A stretch of DNA of 64,000 nucleotides from Ruminococcus flavefaciens ATCC 19208 (GCF_000518765.1 NZ_JAEF01000016.1:62001-126000); one strand, 5' to 3'; shown: positions 52,192 to 61,496, numbered from the stretch's first letter. Numbers and translations: made by a program. The notes: a model not told the origin generated them from the letters alone.

Positions 52192-52285
52192 AAGCACCTC
52201 CGTAAAGACGTAAATATCATTGAAATTATAAGTCTTTTTCGGCGCAATGTCAAGTCGTTTTCTGAGCAGCGTGACGCTGCCCCAA

Positions 52286-52314
52286 TTGATATTTCAAAGT
52301 TTATATGGTATAAT
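52286..52314 (+). promoter_or_regulatory. Promoter of the S41 protease gene
   Basis: TTGATA (52286-52291), 17 bases, TATAAT (52309-52314). Confidence 0.8.
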
Positions 52315-52354
52315 TTCCATGCAGATACTTTAATAATATTGAAAGGGGATATAA

Positions 52355-54052
52355 ATGAGTAATTTCATCGGAACACTGCGTCATAACCTTGACGGGGGAG
52401 AAAAAATACATATCATATGGTGCGGAGCGATAATGCTTACAATGCTGATACTTGCAATACTTCATCATAAATGGCGGTTCTATGAGCAGAAGCTGAAAAA
52501 ATGGCAGGATCTTTGCTTTATACCGCTTCTCATAACTATTGTGCATTTTTGTATCTATGTGAGGGATGTTTCGCTTGTAAACAGCTGTACTTCAATGTAT
52601 CTTATAGCAGTGCTTGCTCTGCTGATGATGCCCCTTGCAAATATGAGGAAAGGCTACAGGATCATAGGTTCTGTGGCGGGAGTATTGACTTTGGTGTTCG
52701 GTGTATATTTCTGTGCGTTTCCTAAAAACGCCCATAATTTTATGGGTAAGAGCTACAGCGAGTCATTTCATGCACTGGCGCAGGAAATGGACAGGAGCTA
52801 TGTACTTAAAGAGTGGAAAGATGTCGATTTTTCCGCCCTTGAAAATAAGTATATGCCTATGGTGAAAGAGGCGGAGCAGGAAAAGGATCCCGGAAAATTT
52901 GCGGACGCTGTAGAAATGTTCTGCAATGAGCTCCACGACGGACATATTATGGTACAGCGCAATTATGATACCGAAAAATATCCCTCTGTTTTTGAGCTTC
53001 GCGAATACGGTCTTGCCATGATAGGTCTTGACAGCGGCGAAGTCATTGCTGTATGCACGACTGACGAGGTGAACAGACTTGGCATAGAGGACGGAACAGT
53101 TATTACCAAGTGGAACGGAAAGCCTGTGCAGCAGGCTGCCGAGGAAGATGTTCTTGATCGGGGCGAACCTGTAAAAGCTAATGCGGATAAGGTCAGTGCT
53201 ATGTACCTTTCGGGCACAGGCGGAGATACGGTGGAAGTCTCGTTCCTTGACAAGTCGGGAAAAGAACAGACCGCTGTGCTCAGTGATCTGGGCGAAAACA
53301 ATACATTTTATGAGGCTTATGATGCCTTTACACAGATACGGAAAGCAGAGCAGCCCAATTTCAGCACAAAGATGCTGAATGACAAATGCGGCTATATTAC
53401 GATGAATGCTCAGAGCTCGGGCAGTGGTCTGCGTGATATAATAAACGATTTCAGCGGCAGAAGCGATTATCTGAAGAAGATATTCCGCAAAAAGCTCAGC
53501 AGTCTGAAAGAGCAGGGCATGGAGTATCTTGTCATTGATCTCCGTGACAATATGGGCGGCTGTGATGCTCCGACAGTTTCATTCTGCGAACTGCTTACCA
53601 ATGAGAAATATTTTACCCACGGACTCGGCTTGTACCGCAGCGGTGAATATATCTGCGCTGCAGAGCGATATATCCGCGGCACAGGTGAATTTGCAGATCT
53701 GAAGGTAGTTGCACTTACCAATCTTGAATGTATAAGTGCAGGCGATGCGGCTTCGCTGTATCTTTCAAAGCTGCCTAATGTGACTCTTGCGGGCATTACC
53801 GATCCCAGCGGCAGCGGTCAGGAAACAGGGGGCTGCTGTGTGCTTTCAGACTCTGTTGTGGGAGTTTTGTATCCCACAGGTCTGCTGCTTGGTGAGGATG
53901 GCGTACCCTATATAGATACAAGAGCAGATCGCGTAAGCCGCGATCCTGTTGAGGTGCGCATACCTTTCGACTATGATGCGGCAATGAAGATATTCCGTGA
54001 CGGAGAGGACTATGAGCTTGAATGGGCGGTAAGCTATCTCAGTGAGCAGTAA
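52355..54052 (+). CDS. Membrane-anchored S41-family (C-terminal processing type) peptidase
   Basis: 565 residues from ATG 52355, with AAAGGGG upstream. Four membrane helices (about 20-40, 51-68, 77-93, 102-122) then an outer S41 part: helical cap FCNELHDGHIMVQRNY, a PDZ-like region with GTVITKWNGKPVQQA, and the protease core with EYLVIDLRDNMGGCDAPT and LTNLECISAGDAASLYLSKL, where SAGD holds the candidate Ser nucleophile; GSGQETGGC may be near the Lys site. Four membrane helices ahead of an S41 domain is unusual; most family members have a single anchor. Confidence 0.82.
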   Translation: MSNFIGTLRHNLDGGEKIHIIWCGAIMLTMLILAILHHKWRFYEQKLKKWQDLCFIPLLITIVHFCIYVRDVSLVNSCTSMYLIAVLALLMMPLANMRKGYRIIGSVAGVLTLVFGVYFCAFPKNAHNFMGKSYSESFHALAQEMDRSYVLKEWKDVDFSALENKYMPMVKEAEQEKDPGKFADAVEMFCNELHDGHIMVQRNYDTEKYPSVFELREYGLAMIGLDSGEVIAVCTTDEVNRLGIEDGTVITKWNGKPVQQAAEEDVLDRGEPVKANADKVSAMYLSGTGGDTVEVSFLDKSGKEQTAVLSDLGENNTFYEAYDAFTQIRKAEQPNFSTKMLNDKCGYITMNAQSSGSGLRDIINDFSGRSDYLKKIFRKKLSSLKEQGMEYLVIDLRDNMGGCDAPTVSFCELLTNEKYFTHGLGLYRSGEYICAAERYIRGTGEFADLKVVALTNLECISAGDAASLYLSKLPNVTLAGITDPSGSGQETGGCCVLSDSVVGVLYPTGLLLGEDGVPYIDTRADRVSRDPVEVRIPFDYDAAMKIFRDGEDYELEWAVSYLSEQ

Positions 54053-54103
54053 AACATATGAACCTTGTAAGAATAGACATTATAAATTTAGTGATATAGC
54101 GAA

Positions 54104-54132
54104 TTGACTTCTAAGGTAAAAAGTGATATAAT
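54104..54132 (+). promoter_or_regulatory. Promoter of the GGDEF gene
   Basis: TTGACT (54104-54109), 17 bases, TATAAT (54127-54132). Confidence 0.8.
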
Positions 54133-54174
54133 ATACAATATAGACAAAATATTCACGCACGAGGAGGATTAAAT

Positions 54175-55566
54175 ATGAATTTTGATGAGATGATTAATGG
54201 GTATAGCGCAAAGACCTGTGTAATGTCCGTTGAAAGATTTCCTGACGGCTCTTACGGCAATATACGCATAGCCGCAGGCAACAGGGCTCATTGTGAGGAC
54301 ATGATGAATACCATGCATCGTTCTTTCATACCAAATTCCCCCTATGAGGAGTACTTCCCTGAGAATAAAAACTTTGAGGACTTCTGTTTCCGCAGTGCTT
54401 TTATGGGTCAGCTCCTTCATTCATATGTAAGGCTTCCGCAAATGGGATTATGGCTGAATATGTTCCTGCTTCCTCTTGGATCTGACGAGGAAAATATCGG
54501 CTATTGCATATATTCTTATGACGTAACGCCAAATGTTGATCTGGAGCAGAGAGCAAGCCTTTCTGCCGATACATCTTCGGCTGTCATAAAGACCTGTATC
54601 AAGCTGCGCGGTACAGGTGATATACATAAGACCTTTAATGAAGTAATCGAAGATATTCGTCAGATATGCGACTCCGATCACTGCTGCATACTTCTTCTGA
54701 ATAAGGAGGAGCACAACTGTGTGAATTTCTGTGAAGCTATAAAGTACGGCAGTGGAATGAAGCCTTTGGATCATTATCTTGATGAAAAATTCTTTAATAT
54801 CGCAAGTACATGGGACGATACTTTAGGCGACAGTACCTGTATCATAATCAAGGATCAGCATGATATGGAGTGGCTCAGATCAATAAATCCTTTGTGGCAT
54901 GAATTCCTTGCACAGGCAGGTGCAAAGAGTATCGTACTCTTTCCGCTGAAACATAACGGCTGTACTATCGGGTATATCTGGGCTATAAACTTCAATATCG
55001 AAAATACGGTAAAAATAAAGGAAACACTGGAGCTGACAACTTTCTTCCTTGCTTCTGAGATAGCCAACTATCAGCTTATGCAGAAACTTGAGATACTCAG
55101 CTCTGTGGATATGCTGACAGGAGTTAAGAACCGTAATACCATGAATAATACGGTAGATGAGATAGTTGAGGGAAAGCGGAAAATGAGCTATCCTTATGCG
55201 GTCGCATTTGCCGACCTTAACGGACTCAAACGCGTGAACGATGAAGAAGGTCACATTGCAGGAGATCAGCTGCTGAAAAATGCTGCGGCTATACTTCGCG
55301 GAGTTTTCTACGACAGCGAGGTGTACCGTGCAGGCGGTGACGAGTTCATGCTCATAGCTGACGGACTCGATGAAGCAGCAATGGAAGCAAGAGTAAAACA
55401 GCTCACCGATCAGGCTGCGAATACGAGAAATGTGCATTTTGCCGTGGGTACTTGTATAGTCAATGAAGGCGATGATATCCGCAGTGCGATGCATATTGCC
55501 GATGAGCGTATGTACGCCGATAAGAATGAATACTACAAAAATCACCCCGAGCGTAAGTACAGGTAA
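54175..55566 (+). CDS. Diguanylate cyclase (GAF-like and GGDEF domains)
   Basis: 463 residues, no membrane segment. N-terminal part (about 1-125) with PAS-like NAGxRAHC-type sequence AAGNRAHCEDMMNTMHRSF, a GAF-like domain (about 145-300; ICDSDHCCILLLNKEEHNCV, KSIVLFPLKHNGCTIGYIWA), then GGDEF (about 310-455): DMLTGVKNRNTMNNTV, FADLNGLKRVNDEEGH, and RAGGDEFML with an intact GGDEF loop. The RxxD inhibition site five residues before it is missing. It should make cyclic di-GMP in response to a small ligand. GAGGAGG upstream. Confidence 0.88.
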   Translation: MNFDEMINGYSAKTCVMSVERFPDGSYGNIRIAAGNRAHCEDMMNTMHRSFIPNSPYEEYFPENKNFEDFCFRSAFMGQLLHSYVRLPQMGLWLNMFLLPLGSDEENIGYCIYSYDVTPNVDLEQRASLSADTSSAVIKTCIKLRGTGDIHKTFNEVIEDIRQICDSDHCCILLLNKEEHNCVNFCEAIKYGSGMKPLDHYLDEKFFNIASTWDDTLGDSTCIIIKDQHDMEWLRSINPLWHEFLAQAGAKSIVLFPLKHNGCTIGYIWAINFNIENTVKIKETLELTTFFLASEIANYQLMQKLEILSSVDMLTGVKNRNTMNNTVDEIVEGKRKMSYPYAVAFADLNGLKRVNDEEGHIAGDQLLKNAAAILRGVFYDSEVYRAGGDEFMLIADGLDEAAMEARVKQLTDQAANTRNVHFAVGTCIVNEGDDIRSAMHIADERMYADKNEYYKNHPERKYR

Positions 55567-55590
55567 GTATGGTACGCATATATAAATTCA

Positions 55591-55625
55591 GCCCCGAGGC
55601 AATTAAAGTGCTTCGGGGCATTTTA
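55591..55625 (+). terminator. Terminator of the GGDEF gene
   Basis: GCCCCGAGGC (55591-55600) with GCTTCGGGGC (55610-55619), one wobble, followed by ATTTTATT. Confidence 0.8.
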
Positions 55626-55660
55626 TTGACTATCAGTTTAGAGTTTTTTCGGTATTACAG

Positions 55661-56122
55661 TTAACTGTGAGTGGAGAGATATTCCCTGAGCTTGTCAAAG
55701 ATCCCGAGTCCTCGCGGATCGTTCTTCGCAGGAAGTTCATCGAGAGGGAAGAACCTCTGTGTGATAACTTCGTCATCGCTCTCTTTCAGCTCGCCCGAAA
55801 AATCACGGCATACATATATTATCACTGCGGCGTAGGTCTGGTCGCCGTTGGGGTATTCGTAGAAGGAGTCCTTTCCCGACAGATCCATAAAGAATTCAAG
55901 CTTGCCGCAGGTAAGACCTGTTTCTTCCAGCACCTCTCTCCGTGCGCACTCCTCAAAGCTCTCGCCAAGCTCCATTGAGCCGGCAGGGTAGTCCCAGAAG
56001 CCGTTGTCGCTGCGCTTTTGAAGCAGTATCTCATTTTTATCATTTACGATTATGACTCCTGCGCCTGCCATGATAAGTGGTATGCTGCCCAGTGTTTTGC
56101 GAAGTTCCAATATATATCCCAT
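55661..56122 (-). CDS. Nudix hydrolase
   Basis: 153 residues from ATG 56122, with GGAGGCAGC ahead. The Nudix box is complete: GSMELGESFEECARREVLEE then TGL, in the pattern G-x5-E-x7-REUxEE-x-GU. VIIVNDKNEILLQKRSDNGF and WDYPAG precede it. It hydrolyses a nucleoside diphosphate linked to another group; the substrate is not readable. Confidence 0.92.
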   Translation of the reverse strand: MGYILELRKTLGSIPLIMAGAGVIIVNDKNEILLQKRSDNGFWDYPAGSMELGESFEECARREVLEETGLTCGKLEFFMDLSGKDSFYEYPNGDQTYAAVIIYVCRDFSGELKESDDEVITQRFFPLDELPAKNDPRGLGIFDKLREYLSTHS

Positions 56123-56251
56123 AGTTGCTGCCTCCGTCAGACGATTTTTACCAATTATACCACAGCAGGAAAAACAAGTCAATAATAAGCAAGTCCCCAC
56201 AGCCGAAGCTATGAGGACTTACTATATTTATTAAGGAGATTGTAACAGACT

Positions 56252-57019
56252 TTAGTCAAGAGCTGAAAGGTCATCAAATGTATATTGATTTCCTACAGCT
56301 GTCCAGTTCTTTGAGCTGAATTCATTGTGAGCGATGTTGTATTCATCTTCATTTACAGTATCATCGTTCACTGTGTAAGTAACATTCTCTTTACCCACTG
56401 CGCCTGAGTCCTCGAAAGTTCTCTGAACAAATGTGAGTCTGTGGTTTTCGTATTTATGCATAACGGAATAATTCAGTCCCTGCTTTACATCTTCGATCCC
56501 GATAAGACTTTCCTCGGGGCAGATCAATACGCCGCCGTATGCGCCGTAACGCAGAGGATTTCTGTTATCGTCAAGAACAGGAACTGCATTCCCGTTCTCG
56601 TAATAATAGAACATAACACCTGTAATATGGTACTGAGATTCGGATATGAGCAGTTCAGGAGTTCCGTCGTTATCAATGTCCTGTATATCCCATGTTGACA
56701 TCTCACCGAAGTTTTCCGAATCCATAAAATCTTTAAGAGTATTCTTGTATGCTGTTTTCCAGTCTGCGGTATTATCCGCATCAATGTTCAAAGCATTATT
56801 CATAGGCACAGCAGCTTCAGCGGAGGTATCGGAAACAGCCGCAGTATCAGTCGTTACGGCAGGATCTGCTGATGTTGTGACATTGCTGCTTATTAACGTA
56901 GTTGATGCGGTGGTCATGATACTGTTCATAGCATTGCTGCTGGCAGTTTTTGCTGCTTCACAGCCGATAAGTCCTAAAGCTACGGTGGTTAATACAGTGA
57001 TAAATAATGCCTTTCTCAT
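56252..57019 (-). CDS. Lipoprotein of unknown function
   Basis: 255 residues. Signal MRKALFITVLTTVALGLIGC with lipobox Cys20, a long Ser/Thr/Ala linker (about 25-75), then a globular domain: WDIQDIDNDGTPELLISE has an EF-hand-like calcium loop (D-x-D-x-D-G), followed by GVMFYYYENGNAVPVLDDN. This linker plus short-domain plan resembles other cell-surface lipoproteins of Ruminococci. No known family recognised. Confidence 0.8.
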   Translation of the reverse strand: MRKALFITVLTTVALGLIGCEAAKTASSNAMNSIMTTASTTLISSNVTTSADPAVTTDTAAVSDTSAEAAVPMNNALNIDADNTADWKTAYKNTLKDFMDSENFGEMSTWDIQDIDNDGTPELLISESQYHITGVMFYYYENGNAVPVLDDNRNPLRYGAYGGVLICPEESLIGIEDVKQGLNYSVMHKYENHRLTFVQRTFEDSGAVGKENVTYTVNDDTVNEDEYNIAHNEFSSKNWTAVGNQYTFDDLSALD

Positions 57020-57193
57020 TTTGATAGTCTCCTTTATTTATATTTACAAGAATGTCTTTGACAGCTCCTGTATTTTTGCTTTCATTAATAATATTCGCAA
57101 AAAGAGTCCTAAGTGTTACAAAAACAGTGAAATTTCTACTCCTATTTTTGCACAAAAAATGAGATGCGGTTTTGTGTATTTTTCAGCTGATAC

Positions 57194-57227
57194 AAAAAAG
57201 GCATACCCTCAACAAGAAGAGTATGCC
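57194..57227 (-). terminator. Terminator of the luxS operon
   Basis: GGCATAC (57200-57206) and GTATGCC (57221-57227); reading the minus strand the stem is followed by six T. Confidence 0.85.
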
Positions 57228-57265
57228 ATATATACGTAGATCCGCAGCAGAAAAAACAGTATTTT

Positions 57266-57721
57266 TTAATAATTCAGTTGTCCTTCGGTATATCCGTCAA
57301 GCACTGTAAGCATATCCTTTGCAACAGCCTTTGCACCGTCAAGATCGTGGAGCAGATAGTTTCCGCATTCCTTGCGCTCAGAGCCCGGTATCTTACCGCT
57401 GAAATCAGCCACAAAGCGGAAGCTGTCCTGTACAAGGCGTATTGCCTGTTCATGTGATACATTATCACGGAGTATCAGATAAAAGCCTGTCAGGCAGCCC
57501 ATTGGTCCGACATAGATAACGCTGTCGGAGTATTCGCTGTTTCGTGCATAGGTTGCAAATAAATGCTCGAAGGTATGCAGTGCGCCGTTAGTGAGATAGT
57601 CGCCGCCGTTGGGCTTTTTCATGCGTATATCATAGGTAACTGCGTCACCGTCGATTCGTGAGATATACATTCCCTTTTCCAGCTTGTCGTGGTCAACCGT
57701 AAAGCTTGCGATAGTTTTCAT
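57266..57721 (-). CDS. luxS: S-ribosylhomocysteine lyase
   Basis: Splits S-ribosylhomocysteine into homocysteine and DPD, the precursor of autoinducer-2. 151 residues with the metal ligands His49 and His53 (HTFEH) and Cys119 in ERKECGNY, plus the catalytic Cys76 in GPMGCLTGF. Five bases separate it from the aminotransferase gene upstream, so the pair is one transcript for sulfur amino-acid recycling. Confidence 0.95.
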   Translation of the reverse strand: MKTIASFTVDHDKLEKGMYISRIDGDAVTYDIRMKKPNGGDYLTNGALHTFEHLFATYARNSEYSDSVIYVGPMGCLTGFYLILRDNVSHEQAIRLVQDSFRFVADFSGKIPGSERKECGNYLLHDLDGAKAVAKDMLTVLDGYTEGQLNY

Positions 57722-57725
57722 AGAT

Positions 57726-58892
57726 TCACTCCCTCGGCATTTTCTTTCTTATGTCGTTAAGACGTTCAAGTGCCGCATTGAGAGTTACGTTCTTCTTTGC
57801 GTAGTGGAAACGAATGTAACGATTCTCGGGCTCCTTGAAGAAGCTGGAACCCGGAACAGCTCCAACTCCCACATATTCAGCCAGCTTTTCGCAGAACACA
57901 AGGTCGCTCTTGTAGCCGAACTCTGAGATGTCAAGAAGTATGTAATACGCTCCCTGAGGAACTGTATGCTGTATTCCGATATCATCGAGACCTTTAAGGA
58001 AGAGGTCTCGCTTCTCGGTGTACTTGACCTGTAACCACTTGTAGTAATCGTCACCAAAGCGAAGTCCCGTAACTGCGGCTTCCTGCAAAGGCGCAGCAGC
58101 TCCTACTGTTAGAAAATCGTGGACTTTCTTGACTGTGTCTATGATATTAGGCGGAGCTATGACATAGCCCAGTCTCCAGCCGGTGATAGAATAGGTCTTG
58201 GACAGGGACGAGCAGGAAATAGTTCTCTCCCACATATTGGGGAGTGAAGCAAAGTAAACGTGCTTATGCGGTGCATAGACGATATGCTCGTAAACCTCGT
58301 CTGTGATAACGAATGTATCATACTTCTTTGCGAGATCAGCGATTATCTGCAATTCTTCAAGTGTGAACACCTTGCCGCACGGGTTGGACGGATTACAGAG
58401 TATCAGTGCCTTGGGGTGCTGCTTGAAAGCTGCTTCGAGAACATCTGCGTCAAAGCTGAACTCGGGTGGGATAAGCGGAACGTATATCGGCTCTGCGCCT
58501 GAGAGTATGGTATCTGCACCGTAGTTTTCATAAAAAGGTGAGAACACGATGACCTTGTCGCCCGGATTGGTAACGGACATCATTGCAGCCATCATAGCCT
58601 CTGTACTTCCGCAGGTAACAACTATTTCGCCGTTGGGGTCGATGTTTCTTCCCATGAGGCGGGACTGCTTTTCTGCAAGTGCTTCGCGGAAGTTCTGAGC
58701 TCCCCATGTTATTGAATACTGGTGGAAGTCCTCTTTTGTTACCTCTGCAAGTCTGTCGAGTATCTCCTTCGGCGGTTCAAAATCAGGAAATCCCTGTGAT
58801 AGATTGATAGCGCCGTATTTATTTGAAATTCTCGTCATACGTCTTATGACGGAATCGGTAAATGTAGCTGTTCTGTTTGAAAGCTGTGGCAT
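57726..58892 (-). CDS. Pyridoxal-phosphate aminotransferase, class I/II
   Basis: 388 residues of fold type I. GAINLSQGFPDFEPPKEILD at the N-terminus, the turn LILCNPSNPCGKVFT, DEVYEHIVY, and the cofactor Lys232 in SCSSLSKTYSITGWRLGY. The N-terminal SQGFPDF pattern is that of the kynurenine/methionine aminotransferase branch (YbdL-like). Coupling to luxS suggests methionine salvage (transamination of KMTB), but aromatic 2-oxoacids are also accepted by this branch, which would connect it to the paaK/por genes beyond. Confidence 0.88.
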   Translation of the reverse strand: MPQLSNRTATFTDSVIRRMTRISNKYGAINLSQGFPDFEPPKEILDRLAEVTKEDFHQYSITWGAQNFREALAEKQSRLMGRNIDPNGEIVVTCGSTEAMMAAMMSVTNPGDKVIVFSPFYENYGADTILSGAEPIYVPLIPPEFSFDADVLEAAFKQHPKALILCNPSNPCGKVFTLEELQIIADLAKKYDTFVITDEVYEHIVYAPHKHVYFASLPNMWERTISCSSLSKTYSITGWRLGYVIAPPNIIDTVKKVHDFLTVGAAAPLQEAAVTGLRFGDDYYKWLQVKYTEKRDLFLKGLDDIGIQHTVPQGAYYILLDISEFGYKSDLVFCEKLAEYVGVGAVPGSSFFKEPENRYIRFHYAKKNVTLNAALERLNDIRKKMPRE

Positions 58893-58919
58893 ATAAAAAC
58901 CTCCGGTTTTAAAAAATTA

Positions 58920-59041
58920 AGAATTCGGAATGCGGAATGCGGAATTAATGGAGTCCGCCTTACGGCGTAAGGATCTGAATTTTTGATCCGTTGGCAAAGC
59001 CAACTCCACAATTCCGAACTCCTAATTCCGAATTCCGAATT
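58920..59041. repeat. GGAATGCGGAATT-type inverted repeat
   Basis: GAATTCGGAATGCGGAATGC on the left and CCTAATTCCGAATTCCGAAT on the right, with GGAGT/ACTCC and GGATC/GATCC pairs between, forming a roughly 120-base imperfect palindrome. Second copy of the class at 16609-16686. Confidence 0.8.
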
Positions 59042-59056
59042 ACTATTATATCATCA

Positions 59057-60397
59057 TTAAATGTTGTAGTCAATATTTCTCTCGTCGATGACACGTCTTG
59101 ACTTGTGCTCGGAACGTGTATTCAGTCCGCCGTCAGGGTGAACTACAACTCTTGCAGGCTTAACACCTGTACGAGCCTTGAGTGCTGCGCTTACCTGCTC
59201 TGCAACCTCATCGTCGGTCTTGTTATTGTCAGCCTTCTTCTCTATTTCAACTGCGTACTTGCTTGTGAAGTCCTTCTCAAAGATACGGATAAGGTACTCA
59301 CCTGTGATGCCGCTCTGCTCACGGATAACAGCTTCGATATCGCTTGGGAATACGTTAACAGCGGAAACAATGAACATATCGTCCTTTCTGCCGAGAATAC
59401 TGATTCTGCCGTGTGTACGTCCGCATTTGCAGGGGGTAGTGTCGATACGTCCGATATCACCTGTCTTGAATCTGATAAGCGGACGAGCGTGTTTACGGAG
59501 AGTTGTGAATACAAGCTCACCTGTCTGACCGGGTTCGAGAACCTCGCCTGTATGGATATCAACAGTCTCAACGAGAATGTGATTCTCAGCAATGTGAAGT
59601 CCGTCGTGGTATTCGCACTGTGCAGCGCAAGCGCCGAATATATCGGACAGACCGTAGAAGTCGTATACCTCAGCTCCCCAGAGCTCTTCGATAGCCTTTC
59701 TTGTAGCGTCGATAGAGCCGCCAAGCTCGCCTGCAACGATGATCTTCTTGATGTTGAAGTCCTTCTTCGGGTCGTAGCCAGCCTTTACAGCCTTTTCACC
59801 CAGCTGCCAAGCATAAGATGGTGAAGTCCAGATAATTGTTGGCTTGTAGGTCTTTAAGATGAAGAGAAGTCTCTCGCTTGGGAGAGTACCGCCCCAGATA
59901 CATAATGCACCAAGGTTCTGTGCACCGATTACGTCAGGTCCGCCAACGTAGAGTGAGAAGTTGAGAGCGTGTACGTAACGGTCATTCGGTCTCATTCCTA
60001 TCTGCCAGAACCAGCGGCTCTCAGTATCCTGAAACTCGTCAAAGTCCTTCTTTGTGAACGGGCTCATGGTAGGTACGCCTGTTGAACCTGATGATGTTGA
60101 GATGAACACTACGTCATCTTCGGGAACTGCTGCAAGCTCACCTAAGAATGAACCTACGCCCTGAGTGTCACGCTGTGTCTTTTTGTTGATGAAGGGGAAC
60201 TTCTCGATGTCCTTGAGAGTCTTGATGTCCTCAGGTTTAACGCCTGCCTCATCGAATGAACGCTTGTAGTATGGAGCATGGTCGTAAGCGAACTTCACAA
60301 TCTCCTTTAAGTCCTCAAGCTGTCTCTTTTCCAGTTCCTCACGGGGAAGAGTTTCAAGCTCCTCGTCCCAGAATTTGTTATTAATATCTCTGCTCAT
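59057..60397 (-). CDS. paaK: Phenylacetate-CoA ligase
   Basis: Activates phenylacetate (or a related aryl or acyl acid) to its CoA thioester with ATP to AMP. 446 residues, family length. FISTSSGSTGVPTMSPFTKK is the AMP-binding loop, YDFYGLSDIFG the adenylate-binding region, and GELVFTTLRKHARPLIRFKT then GDIGRI the hinge; the C-terminal domain continues normally to a basic end. Zinc-like CKCGRTHGR is present, as in anaerobic members. It follows the four-subunit oxidoreductase operon, with its own promoter. Anaerobes use this pair in either direction between phenylacetate and phenylpyruvate. Confidence 0.93.
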   Translation of the reverse strand: MSRDINNKFWDEELETLPREELEKRQLEDLKEIVKFAYDHAPYYKRSFDEAGVKPEDIKTLKDIEKFPFINKKTQRDTQGVGSFLGELAAVPEDDVVFISTSSGSTGVPTMSPFTKKDFDEFQDTESRWFWQIGMRPNDRYVHALNFSLYVGGPDVIGAQNLGALCIWGGTLPSERLLFILKTYKPTIIWTSPSYAWQLGEKAVKAGYDPKKDFNIKKIIVAGELGGSIDATRKAIEELWGAEVYDFYGLSDIFGACAAQCEYHDGLHIAENHILVETVDIHTGEVLEPGQTGELVFTTLRKHARPLIRFKTGDIGRIDTTPCKCGRTHGRISILGRKDDMFIVSAVNVFPSDIEAVIREQSGITGEYLIRIFEKDFTSKYAVEIEKKADNNKTDDEVAEQVSAALKARTGVKPARVVVHPDGGLNTRSEHKSRRVIDERNIDYNI

Positions 60398-60447
60398 TTT
60401 ATTTATCCTCCAATATCATATATTTCATATCTGTTTGGTATGATTAC

Positions 60448-60488
60448 ATTATACAGCACATTTCTGTATTTGTCCAATACCAATGGAC
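60448..60488 (-). promoter_or_regulatory. paaK promoter with GTCC/GGAC inverted repeat over the -35
   Basis: Minus strand TTGGAC (60477-60472), 18 bases, TATAAT (60453-60448). On the plus strand GTCCA (60472-60476) and TGGAC (60484-60488) are an inverted repeat that includes the -35. The 10-mer TGTCCAATAC is identical to that at the por promoter (63515-63524), and the -35 sequence and spacer length are the same. Confidence 0.65.
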
Positions 60489-60532
60489 TATGATGAGTTA
60501 TAAGCTTTTTTTATAACTCGAATTGTATCATT

Positions 60533-60600
60533 TAGGGACGTAGGGGACGCCGTCCCCTACAAAAGTTAATTATATGGGACGATGCTTACATCGCCCCGTA
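60533..60600. repeat. Dispersed palindromic repeat pair
   Basis: GTAGGGGACGCCGTCCCCTA is a perfect hairpin; then GGGACGATGCTTACATCGCC followed by CCGT. Lies directly after the por operon stop. Confidence 0.75.
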
Positions 60601-60602
60601 AA

Positions 60603-61496
60603 TTACAACTCGAAATTCTTTTTTATGAACTCCCACTTCTTGTCGCGGGAAGCTGTAATTATCTGTATATCCTCATCTGTGAGATGCCTGAAGCGTCCCT
60701 GCTTTTTAAGGTAAGCGCTCACGTCGGTGAATTCCTTTGGCTTATGGTTAAGCTTGAACGTACCGTTTTCGTACTCTGCAAGATACCACAGTCCGCAGTC
60801 AACGACTTCCTTTGCGATGTCAACTGTGGCATCGGGAGCAACTCCCCAGCCTGTGGGACATGGAGCGATAACGTGGATATACTTTGTCCCCTGTATCTGT
60901 GAAGCCTTCTGTACCTTTGCAATAAAGTCAGGGAGATAACCTACGCTTGCAGTTGCAGCGTACGGGATATCGTGTGCGGCGGCTATCTCGAACATATTCT
61001 TCTTGGGACGGATATTTCCGTGGATATTCGAGCCTGCGGGAGTAGTTGTGGTCTTTGCGCCGAAGGGAGTAAGTCCGCTTTTCTGTATGCCCGTGTTCAT
61101 GTATGCTTCGTTATCGTAGCAGATGTAGATGATATTGTCATTGCGGTCGATAGCTCCCGAAAGAGCCTGTATACCGATGTCAGCAGTACCGCCGTCACCT
61201 GCAAAGCCTACTGCTGTGAAGTCCTTGTAGCCTCTTGCGCGGAGACCTGCCTCAACTCCTGTGAGCATTGAAGCTGTACCTGCAAAGGTTGAGATTATGG
61301 AATTGTTTGAGAAGCACAGCTGCGGAAAGTTAAAGCCTACCGCTGACATACAGCCTGCGGGAAGTACAGATACCGCATTGGGGCCGAGGACTTTAAGTGC
61401 AGCTCTTACTGCAAGACTTCCGCCGCAGCCTGCACAGGCTTTATGTCCGTAGAAAAATTCTTCACGGGATATGCTGTCTGCAACCTTATTTGCCAT
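60603..61496 (-). CDS. porB: 2-oxoacid:ferredoxin oxidoreductase beta subunit (Por/Vor type)
   Basis: 297 residues, the thiamine-diphosphate subunit. CAGCGGSLAVRAALK near the N-terminus supplies cluster or cofactor cysteines; GFAGDGGTADIGIQALSGAI then CYDNEAYMNTG is the thiamine-diphosphate/Mg motif; HVIAPCPTGWG is also typical. Overlaps the alpha gene by 11 bases. Substrate could be pyruvate, 2-oxoisovalerate or an aryl pyruvate; context with paaK favours aryl or branched-chain. Confidence 0.9.
   Translation of the reverse strand: MANKVADSISREEFFYGHKACAGCGGSLAVRAALKVLGPNAVSVLPAGCMSAVGFNFPQLCFSNNSIISTFAGTASMLTGVEAGLRARGYKDFTAVGFAGDGGTADIGIQALSGAIDRNDNIIYICYDNEAYMNTGIQKSGLTPFGAKTTTTPAGSNIHGNIRPKKNMFEIAAAHDIPYAATASVGYLPDFIAKVQKASQIQGTKYIHVIAPCPTGWGVAPDATVDIAKEVVDCGLWYLAEYENGTFKLNHKPKEFTDVSAYLKKQGRFRHLTDEDIQIITASRDKKWEFIKKNFEL

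Noticed and set aside
55320..55360. Product-inhibition site (RxxD) of the diguanylate cyclase
   Set aside because: The residue at the Asp position before GGDEF is Ser, so the site is absent.
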